NCBI GenBank assembly: GCA_905479495.1
Contig: CAJQMR010000010.1
Coordinates: 186,001-250,000 of the forward strand
Direction of reading: 5' to 3'
DNA length: 64,000 nt
From: an uncultured Anaerolineae bacterium
GTDB lineage: Bacteria; Chloroflexota; Anaerolineae; Promineifilales; Promineifilaceae
Each line of letters starts with the position of its first letter. Positions within the stretch are counted from its first letter, which is position 1. Below the pieces are notes generated by a model. That model did not search any database. It was given only the letters and a program-made list of their open reading frames with translations, and was not told where the DNA came from. Shown in pieces: positions 25,245 to 33,459 of this stretch. The position numbers and the translations under genes are program-made.

Positions 25245-26144
25245 ATGACTCATGAACAGTTTCTTACTACCAGCCGTGGCTTACAGCGGCACACTCCACC
25301 CATGCGCCTATACGAAAAAGCCAAGCGGCTCGGCATTTGGAACCCCAGCGATATCGATCTGGCACAGGACAAGGCCGATTGGCAGCAGCTAGCTCCACAG
25401 GAACAGGATTTGCTCCTACGCCTTACAGCGATGTTCCAGGCAGGCGAAGAAGCGGTCACGCTCGATCTGTTGCCCCTGATGATGACCATCGCCCAGGAAG
25501 GTCGCCTGGAAGAAGAAATGTTCCTCACCACCTTCTTATTTGAAGAGGCCAAACACACCGACTTCTTCAACCGCTTCCTCACCGAAGTCGTGCAGGCCAA
25601 TCCTGATTTGAGCCATTACCACACCGAAAATTACCACACCCTTTTTTATGAAGCGCTGCCCCAGGCGTTGCAAGCATTACAGCAAGATCGCTCATCTGCG
25701 GCCCAAATTCGTGCCTCTGTCACTTACAACATGATTGTGGAAGGCGTCCTGGCGGAAACCGGCTACCACGCATACTACACTGTCATGCAGCAAAACAACA
25801 TCCTGCCCGGCGTGCGCGAAGGCATTCGCCTGCTGCAACAAGACGAATCTCGTCATATTGCCTACGGCATCTTCCTGCTTTCTCGTCTAGTGGCCGCAGA
25901 TGATAGTTTGTGGGACGTACTGGAAGAAACGATGAACGAACTGCTCCCCCCGGCCCTCGGCGTGGTTGGCGACGCCTTCGCCGCTTACGAAGAAATGCCC
26001 TTTGGCCTAGAAGAGTCCGTGTTCACAGACTACGCGCTGAACCAGTTCCAAAAGCGCGTTGAGCGGCTGGAAAAAGCACGCGGGGCTTCGTTGGAAGAAA
26101 TCTACCGTGTCACCCAACGCGCCATCGACGAAAACGACAGCTAG
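25245..26144 (+). CDS. R2-like ligand-binding oxidase (R2lox, Mn/Fe)
   Basis: A 299-aa ferritin-like oxidase with the Mn/Fe cofactor of the Rv0233/Geobacillus R2lox group. ATG 25245 has GAAGGAG upstream. Candidate metal ligands have family spacing: Glu68, Glu101, His104, Glu166, Glu201, His204. Val71 and Tyr161 stand where R2lox forms its Val-Tyr ether crosslink, which separates it from class Ia/Ic R2 subunits. It is thought to oxidise a bound fatty-acid-like ligand; the true substrate is unknown. No ribonucleotide reductase large subunit is adjacent, consistent with R2lox and not NrdB. Confidence 0.92.
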   Translation: MTHEQFLTTSRGLQRHTPPMRLYEKAKRLGIWNPSDIDLAQDKADWQQLAPQEQDLLLRLTAMFQAGEEAVTLDLLPLMMTIAQEGRLEEEMFLTTFLFEEAKHTDFFNRFLTEVVQANPDLSHYHTENYHTLFYEALPQALQALQQDRSSAAQIRASVTYNMIVEGVLAETGYHAYYTVMQQNNILPGVREGIRLLQQDESRHIAYGIFLLSRLVAADDSLWDVLEETMNELLPPALGVVGDAFAAYEEMPFGLEESVFTDYALNQFQKRVERLEKARGASLEEIYRVTQRAIDENDS

Positions 26145-26195
26145 GTTTGGGTAATCGGTATTTAGGAGGGGTCAGTTAGTAATCAGTTTACAGTT

Positions 26196-26249
26196 GTCAT
26201 TCCGAACGGAGTGAGGAATCTTTCTACTGACAATGTTGAAAGATTCCTC
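26196..26249. repeat. GTCATTCCGAACGGAGTGAGGAATC intergenic element with hairpin
   Basis: A perfect 12-bp inverted repeat (26213-26224 with 26238-26249) is attached to a sequence beginning gtcattccgaacggag. The arrangement is that of a widespread class of short dispersed bacterial intergenic repeats. It sits between convergent R2lox and the SARP regulator and may act as a terminator for either. Confidence 0.65.
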
Positions 26250-26295
26250 GTTTTACCCGGAAAGACAATAGGGCAAATCTGTGTTAATCACTGTC

Positions 26296-29200
26296 CTACT
26301 CTTTGATCAACGCATGATGGAAGCTGATTTTGTGTAGGTAGCCATCTTGTTGGTTAAAGGTAGGGAATTGAACGGCCGTTTCCAACAAAAATTGCTCGCC
26401 TCTCTCCCGCACCACCGCAACCCGTACATCGTTCAATTCGTGCAGCAGTTGGTAGGTGGTGTAAAACACGCGCCCTGGCTCTACCAGGCCATGCAGCGAA
26501 CTTTGCAAAAGTTGGTCAATCAGTTCATCGAGGACGTGTGGCGGCAACGGCCGTTTCAACCGCCACAAACAAAGCAACCGCCCTGCCGCACATTCCAACG
26601 TCAAATGGGCCTGCTCCGATTCTTGCCAGATGGCCATTGCTTGTTCGTAAGCAGCGAGTGCCTCTTCGTAAGCTTCTTGGGCCAAATGGCCGTGTCCCAC
26701 CACACTGAGCGCCTTCGCCGCACTTGCCAGATCTGCCAGATCTCGCGCCCGCCTCAACCCATCCTCAGCCAAACGCACACTTTCGGCAAAATCCCCCAGG
26801 TGCCACTGCAAGCGCGCCTGGCTAATGCGCGTTTCCATCAGCCCCCAGCCGTCGCCGATGCGCTCGCACAGCTGCCATGTCTCTGACAAAACCGTTTCCG
26901 CCTGGGCAAACGCCCCCGTCAGCAGATGAATGTGGGCGCTCAAATCCAGGGCCATCGCCTCCCCTTGCTGGTCGCCCACGGCACGGCAGACCGTCAACGC
27001 ATCTGGCAGCAAGTCGGCCACATCGCCAAAACGGTTCAGCTCCATGAACACCACCAGCAAATTGAGCAGGGCATTCCCCTCACCGCGCCGGTCGCCCACC
27101 TCACGACTAATCGCCAGCGCCTGCTCAATGTGAGCCACGCTGCTGGCATGTTCCCCCAACTCCGAATCCACCAACCCGATGTTCAAATGGGCCAAACTTT
27201 CAATCTGACGGATGCCCGCCGCCTGGCAAATGGTAAGCGCCTGCTCAAACTGCGCGTGTGCCTGAGCAAATTCGCTTGCGTGCCAAAAATCGTTACCCAG
27301 ATTGATGCGCGCACTTGCTTCTAATCGCTGGTGACCACTTTCTGCCGCCCGATCCAACGCCTGCTGGTGCGCCGCCTGTGCCGCCGTCGTGTCACCCTGA
27401 TCCAGCAGCACGTTCCCCAACGTGTTTAAACTTTGCGCCGCCACCCAGCCCAATGCGGCCGTTTTCGCCTGTTCGATCGCCTGCTCCAATTCCGGCTTCG
27501 CTGCTTCATAATTACCCTGCGACCAATGAGCATACCCCCGGCACAGATTAGCAATGGCCTGCACGGCCGTTCCGCCACCCCCAACCGCTTCATTTGCCGC
27601 CACGATCGCGTCTTCGTATGCGCCAATCTCGGTTAAAAAGAGCGCCTGCCGCACCCGAATCTCTGCCCGCAGTTGGGGCGAGCCGTGGGCAAACGCTTCC
27701 GCCGCCTGGGTCAGCGCCGCCAGCCCAGGATGAAACAGCCCGCGAATGTAAAAGTACGCCGCGTAGCCACCCAGCATCTGCCAGACGGCCGTTTCTTCCC
27801 CCAAACCTACCCAATACCGCCACGCCGCCTGCACATTCTCAAACTCCCGAGCAACTGCTTGCAGCGCAGCGTCCGTCGCCGCCCCCATTTCTGCCAAATA
27901 AGTTTGTAGATAGTTGGCAAAATAGGTGGCATGGGTTTGCTGCACGGCCGTTTCCGCTTCTTCATCTTCCGCCAGCTTTTCCGCCGCAAACTGGCGCAAC
28001 AAATCATGCAAGGTGTAACGGCCGTTTGCCTGCCGCTGGATGAGCGATTTGGCCAACAAAGATTCCAGCACAAACCGATCGGCCTGGGTAACGGCCGTTG
28101 CCGCCGCCAAATCAAAACCACCTTGAAACAGTGCCAGCTGGGCAAAGCCACGCTGCTCTGCCGGAGTAAGCAAGCTCCACGAATGGGCAAACACCGCCCG
28201 CATGCTGCGATGTCGTTCCGGCAAATCCCGCAAATGCGTGCGCAAAAAGTCCAAATTGTGTTGTAATTCTGCCGCGACGTGGGCCGGACCGTGATAGGCC
28301 AACGCTGCTGCCGCCAATTCCAGCGCCAGCGGCACGCCAGCCACCAGTTGGCAGATGTGGCGCAGCGCGGCCAGCGTCGCTTCATCATTCGGTAAACCTG
28401 GGGCGAACTGGGCCGCCCGCTGCCGCAGCAACGCCAAAGCCGGGCTACCAGCAACTGGGCCACCGACAGCCGAGGTTCCCGCCTCGTCCAGCGGCAGACC
28501 ACGCAGCGGCAGCACCCACTCTTCGCGCAGCAGCAGCCGCTCCCGCGAGGTGACGAGGAACTGCACATCGGGAGCCTGGGTGAGCAACGGCCGTAGCCAC
28601 GCCACTACCCCGTCCACCAACTGCTCCACATTGTCCAGCACTAGCAGCATTTCCCGCTCGCGCAAAAAATCGAGCAGTTGGCTGTTGGTCACACCCAATT
28701 CCAAACCGAGTGCCTGGGCAACGGCCGTTTGCAATTCATCACCACTTGTCGCCGCCACCAGCGGCACAAAACAAACCCCATTCAAATAATCCCGCTGTCG
28801 TAAATGGGCAATCGCCAGCGCCAACCGCGTCTTGCCCATGCCGCCAATGCCCAGCAGCGTCACCAATCGCGTGGCTGGGTCATCCAGTCGCTGCTGGATA
28901 GTCGCCAGTTCAGCGTGCCGCCCCAGCAGCGGCCCATTTTCCGGCGGCAGAGGGCGCACCGGCTGGGTCCGTGCCTGCCGGATGCGCTGGTAGAGCCGCT
29001 CCGTTTCTGGCGCAGGCGGCACACCCAGCTCTGCCTCTAGTAGTTCGGCAAACTGCTGATATTGCTGCAAGGCGGCGTTGCTGTGCCCTTGCCGTGCCAG
29101 TACGCGCAGCAGCAGCTGCTGCGACCGCTCACGCAGAGGGTCCAGGGCCACCAGCCGCTGTGCTGTCTGAATCGCTGCGGGCAAATCGCCGTGGCTAAAC

Positions 29201-29769
29201 TGGTGCAGCGCCAGTTGGTGCAGACCGCGCAGTGCCTGCTGCTGCCAGCGCTCCCGCGCCACCAGCAGCCATTCTTCAAACCGACGGGCATCCCGCAAAA
29301 ACAGGCCCGCCAGCAGCGGCCCATGATATTTTCCCAGGGCAGATTGGAGGATTACGGCCGTTTCCCCCCTCATCGGCTCACCATCCAGCAAAGCTAAGGC
29401 CGCTTGCAGCGCTGCTGTGTCTAAAACGAGGGGACAGTCGGGGTTGCGCTGCACGGTTTGCCGCTCAATCAGCAGCAGGTCGGGCAGCAGCTTGCGCAGG
29501 TTAGATAGCAGCACGCGCAGGTTGCCCAAGGCCTGCTTTTGCGTGCGGTCATCCCACAGCAAATCGGCTAGTGTCTCGCGAGGATGCGGTTGGGGATTGA
29601 GCAGCAGGTACGCCAGCAGCGCCTCTGCCTTGCGCGAGGCGAAATCGGTGATTGGTTGGCCGTTTCGCAGCACCTGCATGGTGCCAAAAAGGTAAATTTC
29701 GAGGGCGGGGCTGGGTTGCGTCAAACGTTTCTCCTGCGAGTTTTGTCTGATTATAACGGAGATTGCCAT
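26296..29769 (-). CDS. Giant SARP/BTAD-type transcriptional activator with ATPase and TPR regions
   Basis: An 1157-aa cytoplasmic STAND-type regulator. A winged-helix DNA-binding domain (about 23-115) and bacterial transcriptional activator domain (BTAD, about 118-263) are followed by an NB-ARC/AAA-type ATPase with Walker A GIGGMGKT (307-314) and LLVLDNVEQL as Walker B. An arrangement of TPR repeats covers about 640-1100 (for example EGNALLNLLVVFMELNRFGDVA). Such proteins oligomerise on ligand and ATP binding and activate nearby genes. Its target is not evident; the RRM relic and small genes immediately divergent from it are candidates. High GC and several ACGGCCGT copies show it is at home in this genome. 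Confidence 0.9.
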   Translation of the reverse strand: MAISVIIRQNSQEKRLTQPSPALEIYLFGTMQVLRNGQPITDFASRKAEALLAYLLLNPQPHPRETLADLLWDDRTQKQALGNLRVLLSNLRKLLPDLLLIERQTVQRNPDCPLVLDTAALQAALALLDGEPMRGETAVILQSALGKYHGPLLAGLFLRDARRFEEWLLVARERWQQQALRGLHQLALHQFSHGDLPAAIQTAQRLVALDPLRERSQQLLLRVLARQGHSNAALQQYQQFAELLEAELGVPPAPETERLYQRIRQARTQPVRPLPPENGPLLGRHAELATIQQRLDDPATRLVTLLGIGGMGKTRLALAIAHLRQRDYLNGVCFVPLVAATSGDELQTAVAQALGLELGVTNSQLLDFLREREMLLVLDNVEQLVDGVVAWLRPLLTQAPDVQFLVTSRERLLLREEWVLPLRGLPLDEAGTSAVGGPVAGSPALALLRQRAAQFAPGLPNDEATLAALRHICQLVAGVPLALELAAAALAYHGPAHVAAELQHNLDFLRTHLRDLPERHRSMRAVFAHSWSLLTPAEQRGFAQLALFQGGFDLAAATAVTQADRFVLESLLAKSLIQRQANGRYTLHDLLRQFAAEKLAEDEEAETAVQQTHATYFANYLQTYLAEMGAATDAALQAVAREFENVQAAWRYWVGLGEETAVWQMLGGYAAYFYIRGLFHPGLAALTQAAEAFAHGSPQLRAEIRVRQALFLTEIGAYEDAIVAANEAVGGGGTAVQAIANLCRGYAHWSQGNYEAAKPELEQAIEQAKTAALGWVAAQSLNTLGNVLLDQGDTTAAQAAHQQALDRAAESGHQRLEASARINLGNDFWHASEFAQAHAQFEQALTICQAAGIRQIESLAHLNIGLVDSELGEHASSVAHIEQALAISREVGDRRGEGNALLNLLVVFMELNRFGDVADLLPDALTVCRAVGDQQGEAMALDLSAHIHLLTGAFAQAETVLSETWQLCERIGDGWGLMETRISQARLQWHLGDFAESVRLAEDGLRRARDLADLASAAKALSVVGHGHLAQEAYEEALAAYEQAMAIWQESEQAHLTLECAAGRLLCLWRLKRPLPPHVLDELIDQLLQSSLHGLVEPGRVFYTTYQLLHELNDVRVAVVRERGEQFLLETAVQFPTFNQQDGYLHKISFHHALIKE

Positions 29770-29843
29770 TTCTCTGAACGTTTTCTGAACGCTACCCCAC
29801 TAAGCTCTGGTTATTCATCCGCTCAACAACAGGAGACAAACTT

Positions 29844-29995
29844 ATGGTTAAACAAATTTCTGTTAGCAATTTACCTGGGACAGCCAGCACCAGCGATATT
29901 CAGAAACTATTTGCCCCCTCATCAAGGGGTTGGCAAACGCAAAGGTAGGTGCAAATTTTTTAAATGTAAATGAAGCTCGCCCCCGACAAGAATAA
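29844..29995 (+). pseudogene. Remnant of an RRM-domain RNA-binding protein
   Basis: ATG 29844 has AGGAGA upstream and begins a 34-codon frame, MVKQISVSNLPGTASTSDIQ and KLFAPS, that matches the first half of a short RRM protein (beta1 RNP2 motif and first helix). It stops at 29946. In another frame, 29933-29995 reads VGANFLNVNEARPRQE, which matches the C-terminal end of the same family (typically RxLxVNEARPR). The middle of the domain, including RNP1, is missing. I read this as an internal deletion plus frameshift. It is not in any long ORF. Confidence 0.72.
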
Positions 29996-30056
29996 GACTG
30001 ATTTTTATTTATTGGTATCTAACATTCCAAACATCTACTGACAAGGAGACAACAAC

Positions 30057-30407
30057 ATGAGCATCTATGGTATTAAAGTAAAAGGGTTTGAAGATCCATT
30101 ATTAGGCTTTGAAGATCCACTTCTGGGTTTCGAATCTCCTAACTCTGATTATAAAGATGGTGAATTGAGCGCCAGTTTGTCTAACTTTGTGGGCAAGAAA
30201 GCGCCCGCCACCCTAAAACAAGACAGCGACGTGCTGCAAATCCAGGTAGCCAAGCTAGATCGCCCCGTGCGGCTACTGCCAGAAGACAAGGACAAGGCGG
30301 CCGGGCTGTACAAACTGTTCGCCAAAGGTGCGGAGGTGACCTTTACGGTGGAAGAGGGCGGCCCCCGTCGCGACGTAAAAGCCACCATTGTTTTGATCGG
30401 AAAATAA
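30057..30407 (+). CDS. Small protein with GFEDPLL repeats, function unknown
   Basis: A 116-aa protein; AAGGAG lies 9 nt before the ATG. Residues 10-27 are an eight-residue repeat: GFEDPLL, GFEDPLL, GFESP. The rest is a compact mixed fold (VLQIQVAKLDRPVRLLPEDK, FAKGAEVTFTVEEGG, VKATIVLIGK). It has no signal peptide or membrane segment. The repeat resembles a short linear binding motif more than a structural domain. It precedes a 60-aa gene and the beta-helix exoprotein on the same strand. I do not recognise the family. Confidence 0.75.
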   Translation: MSIYGIKVKGFEDPLLGFEDPLLGFESPNSDYKDGELSASLSNFVGKKAPATLKQDSDVLQIQVAKLDRPVRLLPEDKDKAAGLYKLFAKGAEVTFTVEEGGPRRDVKATIVLIGK

Positions 30408-30448
30408 TTTCGCCACCTCAGATCTGATAGGTCACGGTAGAACCAACT

Positions 30449-30631
30449 ATGAAACCGGTTGACGAGCAGCTATACCAGGTTTACCTGCTGCGCCTGTGGC
30501 GACACAGCACTGATGCCCCCTGGCGCGTAACGCTGGAGAGCACAGAAAGCAGCCGCCAGCGCCACTTTGCCACCATCGAGGCGCTGGCACGCTTCCTGGA
30601 AACCGCCGCTGCAGCCGACGACCATCACTAG
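30449..30631 (+). CDS. Small conserved-looking protein, 60 aa
   Basis: A 60-aa protein (MKPVDEQLYQVYLLRLWRH, PWRVTLESTES, FATIEALARFLE). The pattern of a LLRLWR strand, a PWR...LES strand and a FxxLEALxxFLE helix looks like a folded mini-domain that I associate with unnamed small Chloroflexota proteins. It lies 41 bp after the previous gene and 22 bp before the beta-helix gene, so the three may form one transcript. Confidence 0.65.
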   Translation: MKPVDEQLYQVYLLRLWRHSTDAPWRVTLESTESSRQRHFATIEALARFLETAAAADDHH

Positions 30632-30653
30632 CAATCATGGAAGCAAAGGATTT

Positions 30654-31817
30654 ATGAAAACGAAACACCTCCCCCTTCTTTTTGGACTTTTTTTAATGAT
30701 GAGCCTGCTATTGGCCGGCTTATGGGCTTTGTTTGGTATGGCGGGAACGGCCGTAGCCAGCGGCCCCTGGTACGTCAACGCCAGCACGGGCAGCGACAGC
30801 AATTCCTGCCTCAGCCCAGGCAGCGCCTGCGCCACGGTGAATGGCGCGCTGGGCAAAGCCGCCCCCGGCGACAGTATCCATATTGCGGCAGGCACATACG
30901 ACGAAGCAATCTCGATTGATGAGGCAATTAACTTCATCGGTACCGGTGCAGACCAAACCATTTTGACCAGCAGCAGCGGAACGGCCGTTACCATCCAGGA
31001 TGGCAGCGGCAACTTTTCGCAATTTCCCGTCACCATTCAGGACATGACCATTCAGGACGCAGCCGGAACAGGCATATTTACCCTGGAAGCCACCACGCTG
31101 ACAAATGTGATCATCCAAAACAATAACGGACAAGGTATCTACAATGCAGGCACCATCACCATTACCAACAGCAGCATCAGGAACAATATGGCCTTAACCT
31201 CAAGCGGAGCCGCCATCATCAACTTTGACATTGCCAAAATGACAATGACCGACGTAACCATAAGCGGTAACGTGAACGAAAACTCCATTGTGCATGTGCA
31301 AAACAATGCTCAGGCCACGTTAACCAACGTCACGATTAGCGGCAATTACACCGGCACGGCGCTGGTTTCCTCAGGCAGTGCAGTCATTACCACCACAAAC
31401 GTAACCATCGTCAACAACACCGGCAACGGACTGGAAGATTACAGCGGCGGCGTTGCCATGCAAAACACAGTGATTGCCCACAACGAAGCCCCCAACTGTT
31501 GGACCATCGTCAATTCTTTGGGCAACAATCTAGAAGATAGCGACACTTGCGGTTTCAACCAGGCCAGTGACATAGTAGACACTGATCCACAGTTAGACCC
31601 ACTGGGCAGCAATGGGGGCGATGTACAAACACAAATGCCAGCCAGCGGCAGCCCGCTCATCGACGCGGGACGGAATGATGTGTGCCCCGCGCAGGATGCA
31701 CGGGGGGCAGTACGGCCGTTCGACGGCGATGACAACGGCTCAGCCCTGTGCGACATTGGCGCAGTGGAATACAGCAGCAGCCCCAGCCAACTGTTCTTGC
31801 CAATGGTTATCAAGTAA
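30654..31817 (+). CDS. Secreted right-handed beta-helix protein
   Basis: Exported protein of 387 aa; ATG 30654 has AAAGGA just upstream, and the longer frame from 30567 overlaps the 60-aa gene. A signal peptide (about 1-36, ending AVASG) precedes a parallel beta-helix of the kind WYVNASTGSDSNSCLSPGS, ACATVNGAL. Multiple T-I-x-N/D rungs follow (TNVTISGNYTG, TNVTIVNNTG). The chain ends DARGAVRPFDGD, CDIGAVEYSSS and LFLPMVIK. The last motif is common at the C terminus of exported Chloroflexota proteins. It is probably an adhesin or polysaccharide-related surface protein. Confidence 0.85.
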   Translation: MKTKHLPLLFGLFLMMSLLLAGLWALFGMAGTAVASGPWYVNASTGSDSNSCLSPGSACATVNGALGKAAPGDSIHIAAGTYDEAISIDEAINFIGTGADQTILTSSSGTAVTIQDGSGNFSQFPVTIQDMTIQDAAGTGIFTLEATTLTNVIIQNNNGQGIYNAGTITITNSSIRNNMALTSSGAAIINFDIAKMTMTDVTISGNVNENSIVHVQNNAQATLTNVTISGNYTGTALVSSGSAVITTTNVTIVNNTGNGLEDYSGGVAMQNTVIAHNEAPNCWTIVNSLGNNLEDSDTCGFNQASDIVDTDPQLDPLGSNGGDVQTQMPASGSPLIDAGRNDVCPAQDARGAVRPFDGDDNGSALCDIGAVEYSSSPSQLFLPMVIK

Positions 31818-31886
31818 GACAGCGCCAAAAAAGCTGGGAAATTTAAAAAATAGCTGCATTTGCAACAAATTTTAAGGTTCGGCAGA

Positions 31887-31916
31887 TTGACGGCCGTTCC
31901 CTCAATTTTTTATAAT
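31887..31916 (+). promoter_or_regulatory. Strong sigma70-type promoter for a non-coding RNA
   Basis: TTGACG (31887-31892) and TATAAT (31911-31916) are separated by 18 bp. No gene on the plus strand follows; the next gene is on the minus strand. The promoter therefore points into the structured non-coding region 31922-32131. An ACGGCCGT palindrome overlaps the -35 and spacer. Confidence 0.8.
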
Positions 31917-31921
31917 GCACG

Positions 31922-32131
31922 TATATCCCAGCCATAACACCCCGGATGACACGGTAGATTGGCCAGGAATTAGGCACTTTTGAAATCTCCACTCGTGAGC
32001 CTGCTTGCTTCCGCAGCAGTTACCACCCAGGAAGCCAACATCTGTCATTGGCCACGATGAGATTCACAAACATAAGGCTGCTGAAACTTGTGCTATTCCA
32101 GGTCTACCGTCCCTCTCCGGGGTTTCTTTTT
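31922..32131 (+). ncRNA. Stand-alone structured RNA of about 210 nt (6S-like candidate)
   Basis: Downstream of the promoter at 31887-31916 the sequence forms a fully nested set of helices. They are 31940-31946/32116-32122 (7 bp), 31952-31958/32103-32109 (7 bp), 31966-31970/32095-32099, 31974-31977/32090-32093 and 31984-31989/32059-32064. The last encloses two hairpins: 32001-32005/32015-32019 and 32034-32038/32048-32052. The closing stem is GC-rich and followed by TTTCTTTTT (32123-32131), a terminator. The rod shape with an asymmetric internal bulge, and the size, recall 6S RNA. I could not verify the family. It accounts for the 330-bp gap between the beta-helix gene and the P1 peptidase. Confidence 0.75.
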
Positions 32132-32147
32132 GCCAATTGGTCACCTC

Positions 32148-33254
32148 TCAACGATTGTAATCTCGCATCACCTTGACCACTTCCTCCGCTGGTAAGCCAT
32201 AGCGCGTGTTGCCATCCCGCCCCACCACCGTGTGCGCCATAAGCAAGCTGTTGTAGATCGCTTCTTCCACCGCTTCGATGACTGCCAGGGAAAAGAGACT
32301 CATGATGGGTTGTTCGTAAACGGCCGTACTATCCACCACCAACTCCTCCGGTCGATCCGGTACCCGGTTGGCCGTACTAAAGGCAATCACAAAATCCCCG
32401 CTGCCACCGTGGCAAGTGCTGCCCGTCCGTGCCAGGCCAAACGCGGCCCGATGACACAAGCGCCCCAACTGCCGCACATCCAGCGGGGCATCCGTTGCCA
32501 GAATGATCATAATCGAGCCGTCCTCTACTCGCTTACCTGGCGGCGGCTGCAAATGCAGGCCAACCGGCACCCCCGCGATGGTCAACTCGTCGGGACGGCC
32601 GAAATTACTTTGCACCAGCGCGCCGATTGTGTAGCCGTGCCCCTGCTCTGGCAACACCCGGCTGGCTGTGCCGATGCCCCCCTTCCAGCCGTAGCAGCTC
32701 GTCCCGGTCCCGGCACCCACCACGCCCTCGGCCACTGGCCCGGTGGAGGCATCTGCCAGTGCCGCCCGCACCTCGGCCAGGCCAATCGGGCGGGCCTGCA
32801 TGTCGCTCAAAAAGCCATCGCTCGTCTCGCCCACTACCGGGTTTACGCTGGCATAGCCCTGTCGTCCGCTGGCGGCAAAGCCCAGCCCAATATGCGGATT
32901 TTGCTCGATGGCAATGGTCATCAGCGCGTCAGCGACGCGGGGCACGTTCAGCGTACTGGTAAGGGCAATCGGCGTCTCGATGTTGCCCAGCTCGCGCACC
33001 TGTTCAAAACCTGTCACCTTACCAAAACCGTTAATGGTGTGAACGGCGGCGACCACCTTCTCCTCATACAAATTGCCCTGATGCGGCAAAATCACCGTTA
33101 CCCCGGTGCGAAACGGGCCGCCGCCGGTCCAGGGACCATCCCCTTCAATCAGCGTAAAATGCCCCACCGCCACGCCCGCGACATCGGTGATGCCGTTGTG
33201 CGGGCCAGTTGACAGTTGGCTCTGGTAAATGTTTAAATCGCGTATTCTGGGCAT
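32148..33254 (-). CDS. P1-family aminopeptidase (DmpA/BapA-like)
   Basis: A 368-aa N-terminal-nucleophile hydrolase of the DmpA family, which removes D- or beta-amino acids from peptides. It autoprocesses before Ser in the motif TIGALVQSNFG, where the Ser becomes the nucleophile. Other marks are NGITDVAGVAVGH near the N terminus and GAGTGTSCYGWKGGIGTASR. No signal peptide is visible, so it is probably cytoplasmic. It ends 17 bp from the ncRNA terminator, convergent with it. The neighbouring racemase (33460-34218) suggests local D/L-amino-acid metabolism. Confidence 0.9.
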   Translation of the reverse strand: MPRIRDLNIYQSQLSTGPHNGITDVAGVAVGHFTLIEGDGPWTGGGPFRTGVTVILPHQGNLYEEKVVAAVHTINGFGKVTGFEQVRELGNIETPIALTSTLNVPRVADALMTIAIEQNPHIGLGFAASGRQGYASVNPVVGETSDGFLSDMQARPIGLAEVRAALADASTGPVAEGVVGAGTGTSCYGWKGGIGTASRVLPEQGHGYTIGALVQSNFGRPDELTIAGVPVGLHLQPPPGKRVEDGSIMIILATDAPLDVRQLGRLCHRAAFGLARTGSTCHGGSGDFVIAFSTANRVPDRPEELVVDSTAVYEQPIMSLFSLAVIEAVEEAIYNSLLMAHTVVGRDGNTRYGLPAEEVVKVMRDYNR

Positions 33255-33371
33255 AAGTTTTTCCTCTGAATGGGACGCTGATTGACCTGATCTTCCTGAT
33301 TTTTCTGATCATGGTAATCAGGCAAATCTGCGTTCTATTTTTATGATGAAAACAAATGGAATTTCCTATTA

Positions 33372-33440
33372 CAAAAAGCGGAACACAGCGTTGCGCAGAG
33401 AAGCCACAGAGTTACACAGAGAAAAATCTGCGCTCATCTG
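33372..33440. repeat. CACAGAG-type intergenic repeat, copy 2
   Basis: The sequence aaaaagcggaacacagcg, followed by gcagagaagccacagag and ttacacagagaaaaatctg, is nearly identical over about 50 bp to a segment at 62586-62640, 29 kb away. It lies between the P1 peptidase and racemase genes and is non-coding. Confidence 0.8.
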
Positions 33441-33459
33441 CGAAATCTGCGGATAAAAA

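Noticed and set aside
25245..26144. Ribonucleotide reductase R2 subunit
   Set aside because: The Val/Tyr pair and spacing of ligands fit R2lox, and no nrdA or nrdJ gene is nearby.
32232..33212. A 326-aa open frame opposite the P1 peptidase
   Set aside because: The peptidase has clear family motifs on the other strand; the antisense frame is Arg/His/Pro-rich and unlike any protein.
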